Origin: Oscillibacter sp.
GTDB taxonomy: Bacteria; Bacillota; Clostridia; Oscillospirales; Oscillospiraceae
Direction: 5' to 3'
Assembly (NCBI GenBank): GCA_014799925.1
Contig: JAAVHC010000041.1
Coordinates: 1 to 45,519, forward strand
Length of the DNA stretch: 45,519 bases
The notes under the pieces are model-generated. The model worked only from the letters and a program-made list of their open reading frames with translations. It made no database searches and was not told the DNA's origin. Positions 1 to 7,503 of the stretch are shown here, piece by piece; position 1 is the stretch's first letter; each line of letters starts with the position of its first letter. The position numbers were made by a program, and so were the translations under genes.

Positions 1-170
1 GAAAACGCATGGCCGCGTTGTCGTCCTTGACGGGCGTCAGCCCGTCTGTGTCCTCCGCCTTGCCCTGCGTTCCCTGCCCTCGCTTCCTTTTTTCTCATTA
101 TTTCTGGGAACTGCTCTAAATAATCCAAAAGCTTGCTGCGTCTATAGATTGCCGAAGGAATCATTGCCAT
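1..170 (-). CDS. Possible truncated small ORF running off the left edge
   Basis: An ATG at 168-170 (minus strand) opens a frame that stays open to base 1, giving at least 56 residues. It starts MAMIPSAIYRRSKLLDYLEQ and continues into a stretch rich in Gly, Arg and Gln. I do not recognise it. The first 35 residues look protein-like, but the Arg/Gly-rich rest could be a non-coding frame, since a second frame is also open there. No good ribosome binding site precedes the ATG; instead a hairpin-forming repeat shared with 19727-19766 ends exactly at it. It may therefore be the edge of a mobile or repeated element. Low confidence. Confidence 0.3.
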   Translation of the reverse strand, partial: MAMIPSAIYRRSKLLDYLEQFPEIMRKKEARAGNAGQGGGHRRADARQGRQRGHAF

Positions 171-390
171 GTTTTGCGGCTGCCCCGCAAGGGGCGAGCA
201 AAACGGCATTAAATTTAATGTGAATACGTTGGCGATTATTTAATCGCCAACGTATTCAGTAGTTTTTCAATTTCTGATTTTCCATATTACTCCCTTTCCG
301 CCCGGCGAAACTTCCACCCAACCTCCAGAAAGCTTTGCGCCGCAAGGAGGTTGGGTGGTTGATTTCTTTATCTTTCCCCAGGAAAAAGTA
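171..390. other. Intergenic region with three hairpins
   Basis: There is no convincing gene here. It holds the palindrome at 221-258, the element with GCCGTTTTGCTCGCC and GCCGCAAAAC halves at about 171-211, and a 13-bp stem pairing 314-326 with 346-358. The last lies just after the end of the DUF4870 gene and may end that operon, although no T-run follows on the minus strand. Confidence 0.5.
221..258. repeat. Perfect 38-bp inverted repeat (18-bp arms, 2-nt loop)
   Basis: Arms 221-238 and 241-258 are perfectly complementary around a TT loop. The arms are AT-mixed and no clean T-tract follows on either strand, so this is not an ordinary intrinsic terminator. It lies about 20 bases from the hairpin element at 171-211. 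A hairpin of similar size holds the same position relative to the related element at 19727-19766. Confidence 0.8.
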
Positions 391-681
391 TTACAGCAGA
401 TGGATCTGCCCCAGCACGGGAACTTCCTTCTCCACGCCCTGGATGGCGTTGACGATGCCGATGAACCAGCACAGCGCGCAGAAGATGCTCACTACGATGC
501 GCACCAGCCATCCAAACAGGGGAATCCATCCGGCCACAATGCCGACGATGGTCGCCACCAGCCAGATGACCAGTGACTGGTTCAAGTGAAACCGGCTGGC
601 GTACCGGTCGCCCGCCAGGAATGCGATGAGCAGTCCCGGCCAGGAGAGATAAGCTACAATATCAGTCAGTTGCTTATTCAT
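391..681 (-). CDS. DUF4870/Tic20-like small membrane protein
   Basis: This 96-residue protein is almost entirely hydrophobic, with three to four predicted membrane segments at roughly residues 7-24, 34-55, 57-75 and the C-terminal part. The motif LNQSLVIWL followed by a glycine-rich helix and a conserved WFIGIVNAIQG segment is typical of DUF4870 (Tic20-like) proteins of Firmicutes. It is the last gene of the PadR/DUF4097 operon. In related operons such proteins accompany envelope-stress genes, but the biochemical role is unknown. A sequence like AGAGGG lies upstream of the ATG. Confidence 0.8.
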   Translation of the reverse strand: MNKQLTDIVAYLSWPGLLIAFLAGDRYASRFHLNQSLVIWLVATIVGIVAGWIPLFGWLVRIVVSIFCALCWFIGIVNAIQGVEKEVPVLGQIHLL

Positions 682-713
682 GTTTTTACCCTCTTACATC
701 GTTATCTTTGGTG

Positions 714-791
714 TTATTTTTCCCGCCTTTTTGTGCCCACAAAGCACAGCGGGCATATCAGGGCCGCCGCTATCGCGATCCAAACAGCCAT
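714..791 (-). CDS. Possible 25-aa membrane peptide
   Basis: Between the DUF4097 gene and the DUF4870 gene an ATG at 789-791 opens a 25-codon frame beginning MAVWIAIAAALICPLCFVG and ending in a basic KRREK tail, then TAA. It reads as one membrane helix with a positive cytoplasmic end. It starts 11 bases past the DUF4097 stop, as expected in a tightly packed operon. The ribosome site is weak (GAGGCG). It could be a genuine small membrane protein or chance. Confidence 0.4.
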   Translation of the reverse strand: MAVWIAIAAALICPLCFVGTKRREK

Positions 792-801
792 AGCCTGCGC
801 C

Positions 802-2241
802 TCACTGCTGACACAGATTGATGTCCCCGCTGATGCTGGACATGCGGAAGGTCCGCCCGCCGCCGTCCAGATAGATGGCCTCGCCGGACCGCTTGCCGAT
901 GGGCCCCACCAGCTGGAAGTCGCTCTCCAGCTCGCCGGAGACCGTGCTGAACTGGAGGGTGAAGCCCTCGCCGTCGGGCATGGCGATCTCGCAGTCACCG
1001 GACTTGGAGGACATCTCCAGTTTCTCCGGCACCTGATCCACCCGGGCGGTCACGTCGCCGCTGGCGGTATTGCAGCGCAGCTCGCGGGCGCTGCCTTCCA
1101 GCTCGATCTCGCCGCTGGCGGTGCCGGCCCGCACGGTGTCAAACCGGCCGGTGAGCTGGACGTCGCCGCTGGCGGTTTCCGCCTGGACGGCGCGGCCATT
1201 CAAATCGCCGGTATCCAGGTCGCCGCTGGCGGACTTGAAGATCAGTTCCTGGAACTCCAGACCGTTGATCTGCGCATCGCCGCTGGCGGTCCTGATGGAC
1301 AGCTGGCCCACCTCCAGGCCCTCATCCACGTCCACATCGCCGTTGATGGTGGAGATCTGGAGGAAGTCCCAGAACCGCCGGGGCAGGGTCAGCTTCAGGT
1401 CCACCGAGGCCAGGCCCCGCAGGAAGAAGAAGGAGGAGGTGGCGGTATTTCCCTGGCGGATGGACAGCACGCCGTCGTCGCTGATCCGGGTCTCCAGACT
1501 CTCCACATCGCCGTCCAGGACGATATCGCCCTCCGGGTCGCTGTCCAGCCGGATGTCCACGTCGCCGTTGATCTGGATATCCACGCCCTTGAGGCCCTGA
1601 GACGGCAGGGTCGTGCCCTCCACCTTGCGGACCCGGCTGTTCTCACAGAAGAAGCCGCCCCGGTTCTTGTTGTAGCCCAGGGAGAAGGACCATCCCTTCT
1701 CACGATCCGCTTCCGTCCCGGCTCCGGCCTGTTGTTCCCGCTCCGCCGGTTCCGCGTCATGGACCTCCTGAGCGGACCGGGCGGCCTCCGCCTCGCAGTC
1801 CTCGTCCCCATCGAAGCGGACGTAGACCTTGCCCTTGAAGCCGTCGGGATATTTTTCCCTCAGCTTCTGCTCCACGTCCCGGATGATGGACTTGGCCTGC
1901 TCCATGGCGTCTTTGGTCTGGTGCATGGTCTCCCGGACCACGTCCTCCACGCCGTGGAACAGCTCGCTGGCGAAGTCCCTGCCGGTGCTCTCCTGCCTGG
2001 GCAGCTCTCCCTCGGGACCAAGGCTGTCCAGATAGGCCAGCAGCTCGTCCACGTTGCCCAGATCCTCCAGAGCCTTGCTGTACGCCTCGCTCTCGCTCAT
2101 GCCGCCGGCCACCAGATCCTGCCAGCGGCTGTAGAGGTTCTCGCTCAGCTCCTCGATGAGATCCACCTTGGCGTCGCTGTCGGCGGCGGCGGAAAGGCGG
2201 CCCGTCACCGCGATCACAAATCTTGTCCTCATGTTATCCAT
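802..2241 (-). CDS. DUF4097 family beta-strand repeat protein with N-terminal HAAS-like domain
   Basis: This protein has 479 residues. Residues 1-70 form a helical domain (LIEELSENLYSRW, then a segment with EAYSKALEDLGNVDELLAYL) resembling the HAAS/DUF1700 domain often paired with PadR regulators. Residues about 90-140 are charged and helical. From about residue 220 the chain consists of repeated strands with ASGD, SGDV and NGDV turns, the right-handed beta-helix pattern of DUF4097 (putative adhesin). It starts 4 bases after the PadR stop, so it is the second gene of that operon and probably under PadR control. No signal peptide is visible. Its molecular function is not established. Confidence 0.85.
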   Translation of the reverse strand: MDNMRTRFVIAVTGRLSAAADSDAKVDLIEELSENLYSRWQDLVAGGMSESEAYSKALEDLGNVDELLAYLDSLGPEGELPRQESTGRDFASELFHGVEDVVRETMHQTKDAMEQAKSIIRDVEQKLREKYPDGFKGKVYVRFDGDEDCEAEAARSAQEVHDAEPAEREQQAGAGTEADREKGWSFSLGYNKNRGGFFCENSRVRKVEGTTLPSQGLKGVDIQINGDVDIRLDSDPEGDIVLDGDVESLETRISDDGVLSIRQGNTATSSFFFLRGLASVDLKLTLPRRFWDFLQISTINGDVDVDEGLEVGQLSIRTASGDAQINGLEFQELIFKSASGDLDTGDLNGRAVQAETASGDVQLTGRFDTVRAGTASGEIELEGSARELRCNTASGDVTARVDQVPEKLEMSSKSGDCEIAMPDGEGFTLQFSTVSGELESDFQLVGPIGKRSGEAIYLDGGGRTFRMSSISGDINLCQQ

Positions 2242-2245
2242 TGTG

Positions 2246-2581
2246 TCAGTCCTCCTCCAAAGAAATCAGGGCGTCCAGCAGGGCCCTGGTATTTTTCCAT
2301 TCTTTGCTGTTTTCCTCCCAGCGCTTTTTGCCTTCCTCGGTAATCGAGTAGTACCGCCGCCGCGCTCCGGGTCCGTCCTCGCCCCAGTAGGAGGAGATGA
2401 GCCCAGCGCTCTCCAGGCGCTTGAAAGCAGTATAGAGGGTGGCCTCCTTGAAGCCGTATTCGCCGCCGGTTCTCTGCTGGATGGTCTTGTTGATCTCGTA
2501 GCCGTAGTTGTCCCCCCGCATCAGCTGGGTCAGGATAATGGTATCCGTATGGCCCCGCAGGGTGTCCGCAGAAATGGACAA
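2246..2581 (-). CDS. PadR family transcriptional regulator
   Basis: A winged-helix DNA-binding protein of about 111 residues with the PadR signature: GYEINKTIQQ, then GGEYGFKEATLYTAFKRLE (recognition helix and start of the wing) and RRYYSITEEGKKRW. I prefer a TTG start at 2579-2581 because AAAGGAG lies 8 bases upstream. A GTG at 2588-2590 would overlap that site. It heads the operon with DUF4097 and DUF4870 genes, an arrangement in which PadR represses its own operon and responds to an envelope signal. A matching operator lies over its promoter. Confidence 0.9.
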   Translation of the reverse strand: MSISADTLRGHTDTIILTQLMRGDNYGYEINKTIQQRTGGEYGFKEATLYTAFKRLESAGLISSYWGEDGPGARRRYYSITEEGKKRWEENSKEWKNTRALLDALISLEED

Positions 2582-2632
2582 TCCAAACACTCCTTTCGCC
2601 GGACCGCCGGAGGCGATCCTTAAGTTGGCCTC

Positions 2633-2661
2633 ATCATACCAGGAAGTACCTCGTTTGTCAA
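2633..2661 (-). promoter_or_regulatory. Promoter of the padR operon
   Basis: On the minus strand a TTGACA (-35, 2656-2661) and TATGAT (-10, 2633-2638) are separated by exactly 17 bases. Transcription would start about 40 bases before the padR start codon. Confidence 0.85.
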
Positions 2662-2668
2662 GGTACTT
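2644..2668. promoter_or_regulatory. Likely PadR operator
   Basis: A 25-bp dyad with perfect 7-bp arms, AAGTACC (2644-2650) and GGTACTT (2662-2668), covers the -35 box of the padR promoter. Its placement predicts that a dimeric regulator, most simply PadR itself, blocks RNA polymerase. Binding is inferred. Confidence 0.65.
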
Positions 2669-2734
2669 CTTTCAAAAAAGTATTAAAGATTTTTTAAGAC
2701 GGGACGGACAGCGCCGGCAAACCTGGATGAGTGA

Positions 2735-2779
2735 AGAAAAACGGAGCTTACCCGGCGCAAAACCGGACAAGCTCCGTTT
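2735..2779 (-). terminator. Intrinsic terminator after degV
   Basis: An 11-bp perfect stem pairs 2769-2779 with 2739-2749, followed on the minus strand by a T-rich TTTTTCTTC-type tail. It lies 12 bases past the degV stop. Confidence 0.85.
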
Positions 2780-2790
2780 GATCAGTTTTT

Positions 2791-3624
2791 TCAATAAGCG
2801 GCGATGATGCCGCCGTCATCGGCGTACACCGTGGAGATACCGCCGGTGGGTACGATCAGGATTTCTCCAAAGCGGCACTTCTTCCGGACCATCTCCCGCA
2901 GGATATCCGCCCGCTCCGGGCAGTTGCAGTGAGCGATCATCAGCCGCCGGTCCGCGTGGTCCGGGTCCTCCGCCATCCGGGAGACCATCTTCGCCAGGGT
3001 CTGCCGGATGGAAAGCCCCTGGCCCAGTTTCAGGATTTCACCCTCCGGCGTGGACCCGCACAGCAGCTTCACCCGCAGCGCGCCCGTCACCAGGGACTGC
3101 ATCTTTGTCAGCCGCCCGTTCTTCCGCAGATTATCCAGATTTTCCAGTACAAAGAGAGTTTTCATCCGGCCGATATAGGCCTCCACCCGCTCCACGATCT
3201 GGGCGAAGGGCAAATTCCGGGCCGTCAGCTCCCGAACCAGCAGGACGATCTGGGCCTGCCCGACGGAGGCGGAGCGGGAGTTGAACACATGTACATTCCC
3301 TTTGCCGCCCTCCTCCCGGTAGATGGCCCGGGCCTGCATAGCCGCGTTATAGGAGCCGGAGAGCTGGCCGGACAGAGTCACCACGTAGTTGTCCCCATCC
3401 TCGATGAACTGCTCCAGGTACAGGGAGGGGGCGGGGCAGGCCGTTTTGGGCGCGTCGGGCCAGGCCCGCATTTTTTGCAGGAGCTCGCCCTGATGGAAGT
3501 CCTCTCCGTCCACCACGGTCTCCGGGCCAATCTGAATGGTCAGAGGGACGCTTTTCACGCAAGGATCCGTTTTCAATTCCAGGGGAAGGTCGGTGCAGCT
3601 GTCGCCGATCAATCTATATGTCAT
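2791..3624 (-). CDS. DegV family fatty-acid-binding protein
   Basis: The 277-residue length fits the DegV family. The start is MTYRLIGDSCTDLP, the conserved N-terminal strand and loop. TLSGQLSGSYNAA and SRSASVGQ form the lipid-head-group pocket, and NLDNLRKNGRL is the conserved motif of the C-terminal lobe. DegV/FakB proteins carry fatty acids to the kinase FakA for phospholipid synthesis. FakA is not in this window, so the specific ligand is unknown. It has its own promoter and terminator. Confidence 0.92.
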   Translation of the reverse strand: MTYRLIGDSCTDLPLELKTDPCVKSVPLTIQIGPETVVDGEDFHQGELLQKMRAWPDAPKTACPAPSLYLEQFIEDGDNYVVTLSGQLSGSYNAAMQARAIYREEGGKGNVHVFNSRSASVGQAQIVLLVRELTARNLPFAQIVERVEAYIGRMKTLFVLENLDNLRKNGRLTKMQSLVTGALRVKLLCGSTPEGEILKLGQGLSIRQTLAKMVSRMAEDPDHADRRLMIAHCNCPERADILREMVRKKCRFGEILIVPTGGISTVYADDGGIIAAY

Positions 3625-3658
3625 TTCAAAAACCGCCTAAAGTAATATGGTTAATTAG

Positions 3659-3686
3659 ATTATATCGTATTATGGAAAAATGTCAA
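3659..3686 (-). promoter_or_regulatory. Promoter of degV
   Basis: TTGACA (3681-3686) and TATAAT (3659-3664) with a 16-bp spacer, on the minus strand, about 35 bases before the degV ATG. Confidence 0.85.
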
Positions 3687-3730
3687 GCCTCTATCCATCG
3701 AAAGACAGTTTCCGCGACAGATTATGACCG

Positions 3731-5458
3731 TTACACATACTGCTGCTTTGCCACGTCGATGACGCCGCGTGTGGTGAGGCGCAGGGTGGGGATCACCGGC
3801 AGGGACATGAAGCTGAGGGTCATGAAGGGATCAATGTCCCGGCTGACGCCCAGAGCGAAGGCCGCGTCTTTTGCCGCCTCCAGATCCCGGTTCACGTTTT
3901 CCAGGGTGTCGTCGCTCATGAGCCCGGCGATGGCCAGAACCACCTCGCCGCGGAGCTCGCCGTCCTCCATCACCACGATGCCGCCTTTGTTCTCCGCCAC
4001 CCGGTTGGCGGCGGCGGCCATGTCCTCCTCGCTGGCCCCCACTACGATGATGTTGTGGGAGTCGTGGGATACGCTGGTCGCTACCGCGCCCCGCTTCAGG
4101 CCATAGCCCTGCAAATAGCCGATGCCGATATGACGGGTATTCTTGTGCCGCTCGACAACGGCGATTTTCAGAATATCCCATTCCGGGTCAATATGGTCGG
4201 AGTAGCCCTGGTCCACGGTGATGATCTCGCCGGGAATCATGCCGATGATGCCCCTGGGCCGCCGCTCGGAGAAATCCTGCGCGGTGAGCCGGGCCACATG
4301 GAAGGTGTCGTGGGCCTTCTCCGCGAGGTAGGGATCAATCTTCGGGGCGGGGAAGTCCCGGACCTCCGTTCCGTCGTACATCTCCACGCCCTTTTTGAAC
4401 ACCTGGAGGATGTTGAAGTCCTGGAAGTTGTCGATGATCACGAAGTCCGCCAGATAGCCGGGGGCGATGGCGCCCCGGTTGTTCAGCAGGAAATACCGGG
4501 CCGCGTGGTGACAGGCCACCTTCACCGCCAGAATGGGGTCCACGCCCTGGCGGACAGCCTCCCGGATGTTGTAGTCGATATGTCCCTTTTCCAGCAGGTC
4601 GCTGGGATGCTTGTCGTCGCAGCAGAACATGCACCGGTCGGCGTATTTTTCCGTCAGAAGGGGAAGCAGGGATTTCAGATTTCGGGCGGCGGTGCCCTCC
4701 CGGATCATGATGAACTGCCCCCGCTCCAGCTTGGCGATGGCGTCGGCGGGATCGGAGCACTCGTGGTCGGAGTAAACCCCGGCGGCGATGTAGGCGTTGA
4801 GATCGTTGCCCTGGAGGCCGGGGGCGTGGCCGTCGATTTTCTTGTGGTGGGCCTGGGCGGCCACGATTTTCTCAATGACCTGGCTGTCCGCGCCGATGAC
4901 GCCGGGGTAATTCATCATTTCTGCCAGCCCCTGGACGCGGGGATGCTCATAGAAGGAGTCGATGGTCCGGTAGTCCAGCACCGCTCCGCTCTCGTCCATG
5001 GGCGTGGCGGGGACGCAGGAGGGCAGCATGAACCGCACGTCCACCGGCAGGCCCTCGGTGGCCTGGAGCATGTACTCCACACCGTCGGCGCCCATGACGT
5101 TGGCGATTTCATGAGGATCGGTGATAACGGTGGTGGTGCCATGGGGCAGGACGGCCTTGACGAACTCCCTGGGGGAGACCATGGCGCTTTCCAGATGAAT
5201 ATGAGCGTCGATGAAGCCGGGGAGGACCAGCTTTCCGGACATGTCGATTTCCTTCTCCCCGCTGTAGTCGCCCATGCCCACGATCAGCCCCTCCGCCACG
5301 GCAATGTCCCCATGGCAGAGCTCGCTGGAGAAAACGTTGACGTAATCGGCGTTTTTCAGCACCAGATCGGCCTTCTCCCGTCCTGCGGCCACCTCCACGA
5401 TCCGCAGCTTTTTGCTCAGCTTGCGGTTGATCCGGCCGGTATAGCTTTCAGCTCCCAT
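3731..5458 (-). CDS. ade: Adenine deaminase
   Basis: This 575-residue metal-dependent amidohydrolase converts adenine to hypoxanthine and ammonia for purine salvage. The metal-binding signature GFIDAHIHLES (HxH, residues 86 and 88) follows the usual short beta domain. TTVITDPHEIANVMG, PSCVPATP and FCCDDKHPSDL are hallmark motifs of bacterial Ade, and the C-terminal part has VSHDSHNIIVVG. The length is that of the family (about 570-600). The start is set by AGGAGGA 6 bases upstream. It is a single gene with its own promoter and two matching operator-like sites, suggesting repression by a purine-responsive or local regulator. Confidence 0.97.
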   Translation of the reverse strand: MGAESYTGRINRKLSKKLRIVEVAAGREKADLVLKNADYVNVFSSELCHGDIAVAEGLIVGMGDYSGEKEIDMSGKLVLPGFIDAHIHLESAMVSPREFVKAVLPHGTTTVITDPHEIANVMGADGVEYMLQATEGLPVDVRFMLPSCVPATPMDESGAVLDYRTIDSFYEHPRVQGLAEMMNYPGVIGADSQVIEKIVAAQAHHKKIDGHAPGLQGNDLNAYIAAGVYSDHECSDPADAIAKLERGQFIMIREGTAARNLKSLLPLLTEKYADRCMFCCDDKHPSDLLEKGHIDYNIREAVRQGVDPILAVKVACHHAARYFLLNNRGAIAPGYLADFVIIDNFQDFNILQVFKKGVEMYDGTEVRDFPAPKIDPYLAEKAHDTFHVARLTAQDFSERRPRGIIGMIPGEIITVDQGYSDHIDPEWDILKIAVVERHKNTRHIGIGYLQGYGLKRGAVATSVSHDSHNIIVVGASEEDMAAAANRVAENKGGIVVMEDGELRGEVVLAIAGLMSDDTLENVNRDLEAAKDAAFALGVSRDIDPFMTLSFMSLPVIPTLRLTTRGVIDVAKQQYV

Positions 5459-5508
5459 AAACGATCCTCCTCTTTATGTTTTTGTGTGCGGCTGGGTAAA
5501 AAGAAAGC

Positions 5509-5558
5509 AGACCACATATGGTCCCGCCGCCTTTCGGCTATTGTACCATACATGGTCC
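5509..5558. promoter_or_regulatory. Two operator-like dyads controlling ade
   Basis: Two related near-palindromes of the form GGACCAT-N-TATGGTCC occur at 5543-5558 (between -35 and -10) and 5509-5524 (just after the start site), with centres 34 bp apart. The similarity and helical spacing point to cooperative binding by one repressor. The regulator is not identifiable from the window. Confidence 0.6.
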
Positions 5559-5568
5559 GCTTTGTCTA
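5540..5568 (-). promoter_or_regulatory. Promoter of ade
   Basis: TAGACA (5563-5568) and TACAAT (5540-5545) on the minus strand with a 17-bp spacer. One operator-like dyad fills most of the spacer. Confidence 0.75.
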
Positions 5569-5598
5569 CTGAAATTTGGTCAGGCTGACAGAAAACGA

Positions 5599-6090
5599 TC
5601 AGTCCGGGAGGATGACGGGCGCGCCGGAGGCCAGGGAGGCGGGGACGTCGATGACCCGCTGATTCCTGCTGCCCCGCCAGGGGAGGGACAGGGTCCGCTG
5701 GTCCAGAAGAAAAGGACCGTCAACCAGCGCGTCCAGTTCCGACAGCAGGGCTTTCTGCGCCCCGGTGCCCTGGTCCCGAAGGTATTCAAAGGTCCAGCCG
5801 GAGTAGGCCCAGACGTTCAGACGGTGCTCGTGTGCGATTTTTGCCAGAGCGAGGCAGTCCTCCGGCTGGGCGAAGGGATCGCCGCCGGAGAGGGTGAGGC
5901 CGTCGGTGAGGGGATTTTTCAGAAGCTCCCCGGCCACCTCGTCCACGGTCATTTCCTTTCCGCCGTCCGGGTCGTGGCTGTCCGGGTTGTGGCAGCCGGG
6001 ACAGTGGTGGGGGCAGCCCTGAACAAAGCAGGAAAAGCGGAAGCCGGGACCGTCAACGATCGAGTCCTGGACAAGGCCGTAAATTCGCAT
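5599..6090 (-). CDS. nrdG: Anaerobic ribonucleotide reductase activating protein
   Basis: A 163-residue radical SAM activase that generates the glycyl radical on class III ribonucleotide reductase NrdD. The cluster ligands are CPHHCPGC (C26, C30, C33), the CxxxCxxC form of the family, and TLSGGDPF is the glycine-rich SAM motif. The ATG at 6088-6090 is preceded by AAAGGAGG with 8 bases between; an upstream in-frame start has no such site. The NrdD gene is not adjacent in this window, which is slightly unusual. It supports an anaerobic lifestyle. Confidence 0.93.
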   Translation of the reverse strand: MRIYGLVQDSIVDGPGFRFSCFVQGCPHHCPGCHNPDSHDPDGGKEMTVDEVAGELLKNPLTDGLTLSGGDPFAQPEDCLALAKIAHEHRLNVWAYSGWTFEYLRDQGTGAQKALLSELDALVDGPFLLDQRTLSLPWRGSRNQRVIDVPASLASGAPVILPD

Positions 6091-6170
6091 GGAACGTTCC
6101 TCCTTTTTCTTGACAGCATCATATTGCAGGGGCACAGCCCATTATGGATCGCTGCCCGGCAAATTGAACT

Positions 6171-6647
6171 TTATATCTCCAACTCATACAACGCCATAGA
6201 GCGTCCATTGGGGTAATCAATAATATCCACAATTTTAAATCCTAATTTTAAATATATCTTTCTTACAATTTTTTCATCAAGCGCTGTATCCAACCGTATA
6301 TACCGGATTCCCTCCTTTTGGCAAAGCCGCTTGATTGCTTCTATAATGAAACGGGTCATGTTTTTACCGGCAAATTCACGTCTTACACAAAGCTTGTGCA
6401 AATACACAGCTTCATTTTTCGCATCAGCCCAGTACTCTGAGTCCCTCCATTGTAAAATAAACGCACAGACTGCAACCCCATCCATTTTACCAATATAAAA
6501 ATTCTCCGGCTGCGCGTCTATTGTAATCAGCTCTTCCTTTGTCAGCCATTCATCTGGCCATATGCGAAAGCCCTTATTTCGCCCCCACGCAGCAACTTCC
6601 CTCATAATCCTGATTGCTTCATCAATCTGATTTGAATAAATCTCCAT
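6171..6647 (-). CDS. GNAT family N-acetyltransferase
   Basis: The protein has about 158 residues and the GNAT core: a beta bulge with VYLHKLCVRREFAGKNMTRF (motif A, acetyl-CoA pyrophosphate binding; the usual Q/RxxGxG/A is relaxed to RREFAGKN), then YIRLDTALDEKIVRKIYLKLGF (motif B). The ATG at 6645-6647 has GGAGG 5 bases upstream. The substrate is unknown. The gene is markedly more AT-rich than its neighbours (many A/T third positions), suggesting recent acquisition. Confidence 0.88.
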   Translation of the reverse strand: MEIYSNQIDEAIRIMREVAAWGRNKGFRIWPDEWLTKEELITIDAQPENFYIGKMDGVAVCAFILQWRDSEYWADAKNEAVYLHKLCVRREFAGKNMTRFIIEAIKRLCQKEGIRYIRLDTALDEKIVRKIYLKLGFKIVDIIDYPNGRSMALYELEI

Positions 6648-6777
6648 ATGGTCCTCCGCAAGTCCCGATTTGCCGCGTTGAATGATATCACCATCCAATC
6701 TTCAGCTTGTAGTTGGTGAAAGCCCGGGTCCATCAGCATATAAGGGAAAGCGGCAATGGACGGGACCAGCGCCGGCG

Positions 6778-7503
6778 CTAACCGATCCAGTATACCGGAT
6801 AAGGGTGGGCGCGGTGATACCCCAGCTTTTCCGCCAGGGCCACGCTCCGCAGGTCGATGGCGTCCCAGCTGGGGTACAGTCCCCGGTCCAGACACTCCAG
6901 GATCAGCTTCGCGCCGCAGGCTGTGGCAAGTCCCCGACCGCGGTGATCCTTCCGCGTGTCGATTTCAATCTCAATGCCGCCTTGATAGACGCAGTAGGAC
7001 CCCGCTCCCGCCACGGGAACGCCCTCCCACAGGGCGGCCACGCCGAGCCCTCGCTTACAGCAGTCGGCGGGACTGTCAAAGGCGGCGCAGAAATCCCTGG
7101 ACCAGGCTTCCGAGAGCAGGACGGGGACCATGGCCTCGTCAATGGGCCGCAGCTCATACCCGGCGGGAAGGGCGGCGGCAAAGGCCTCCAGCTTCTCCCG
7201 GTCAAAAACCTCCGGCTCCTTCCGGATGGCGTAGCGCAGCTCCCGGACGGCGCGGGGGCCGTAAAAGGCCTCAATCAGGGGATGCCAGTCCGGACTCCGG
7301 GGGACCAGAATGGGGCCGGGAGCCCGCTTCAGCAGTTCTGCGTCCGGTCGTCCCGCCAGGAAAGTAAAGTCCTGATTGCAGATCATCCCGGCAGTACCGT
7401 CCCCGTTGCTTTCCAGCCTGCCCATGACGCCCTGAAGGCAGGACCAGACCATGGTTTCCTCCCAGCCGGCGAAAAGAGAAGCCGCCCGCTCTACATCCGT
7501 CAT
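6778..7503 (-). CDS. GNAT family acetyltransferase (GNAT_acetyltran type)
   Basis: This 241-residue protein has the two-part layout of clostridial GNAT_acetyltran proteins: a divergent N-terminal half (residues 1-125) and a catalytic C-terminal half with GGIEIEIDTRKDHRGRGLAT (motif A, RGRGLA) and DAIDLRSVALAEKLGY (motif B). The gene overlaps the end of rnmV by 4 bases (ATGA), so translation is coupled. The substrate is not predictable. Confidence 0.88.
   Translation of the reverse strand: MTDVERAASLFAGWEETMVWSCLQGVMGRLESNGDGTAGMICNQDFTFLAGRPDAELLKRAPGPILVPRSPDWHPLIEAFYGPRAVRELRYAIRKEPEVFDREKLEAFAAALPAGYELRPIDEAMVPVLLSEAWSRDFCAAFDSPADCCKRGLGVAALWEGVPVAGAGSYCVYQGGIEIEIDTRKDHRGRGLATACGAKLILECLDRGLYPSWDAIDLRSVALAEKLGYHRAHPYPVYWIG

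Noticed and set aside
1-46. GACGGGC/GCCCGTC dyad at the left edge as a terminator
   Set aside because: Only 7 bp of stem and no T-run; too close to the edge to judge.
586-2343. Long plus-strand open frame of 585 codons
   Set aside because: It is the reverse-strand shadow of the DUF4097 gene; His/Gly/Ala-rich composition with no motifs or ribosome site.
5459-5540. Purine riboswitch before ade
   Set aside because: No three-helix purine aptamer core could be drawn; operators explain the dyads better.
4055-5572. Plus-strand open frame of 505 codons opposite ade
   Set aside because: Shadow of adenine deaminase; low-complexity Gly/Val/His content and the real gene is on the minus strand.
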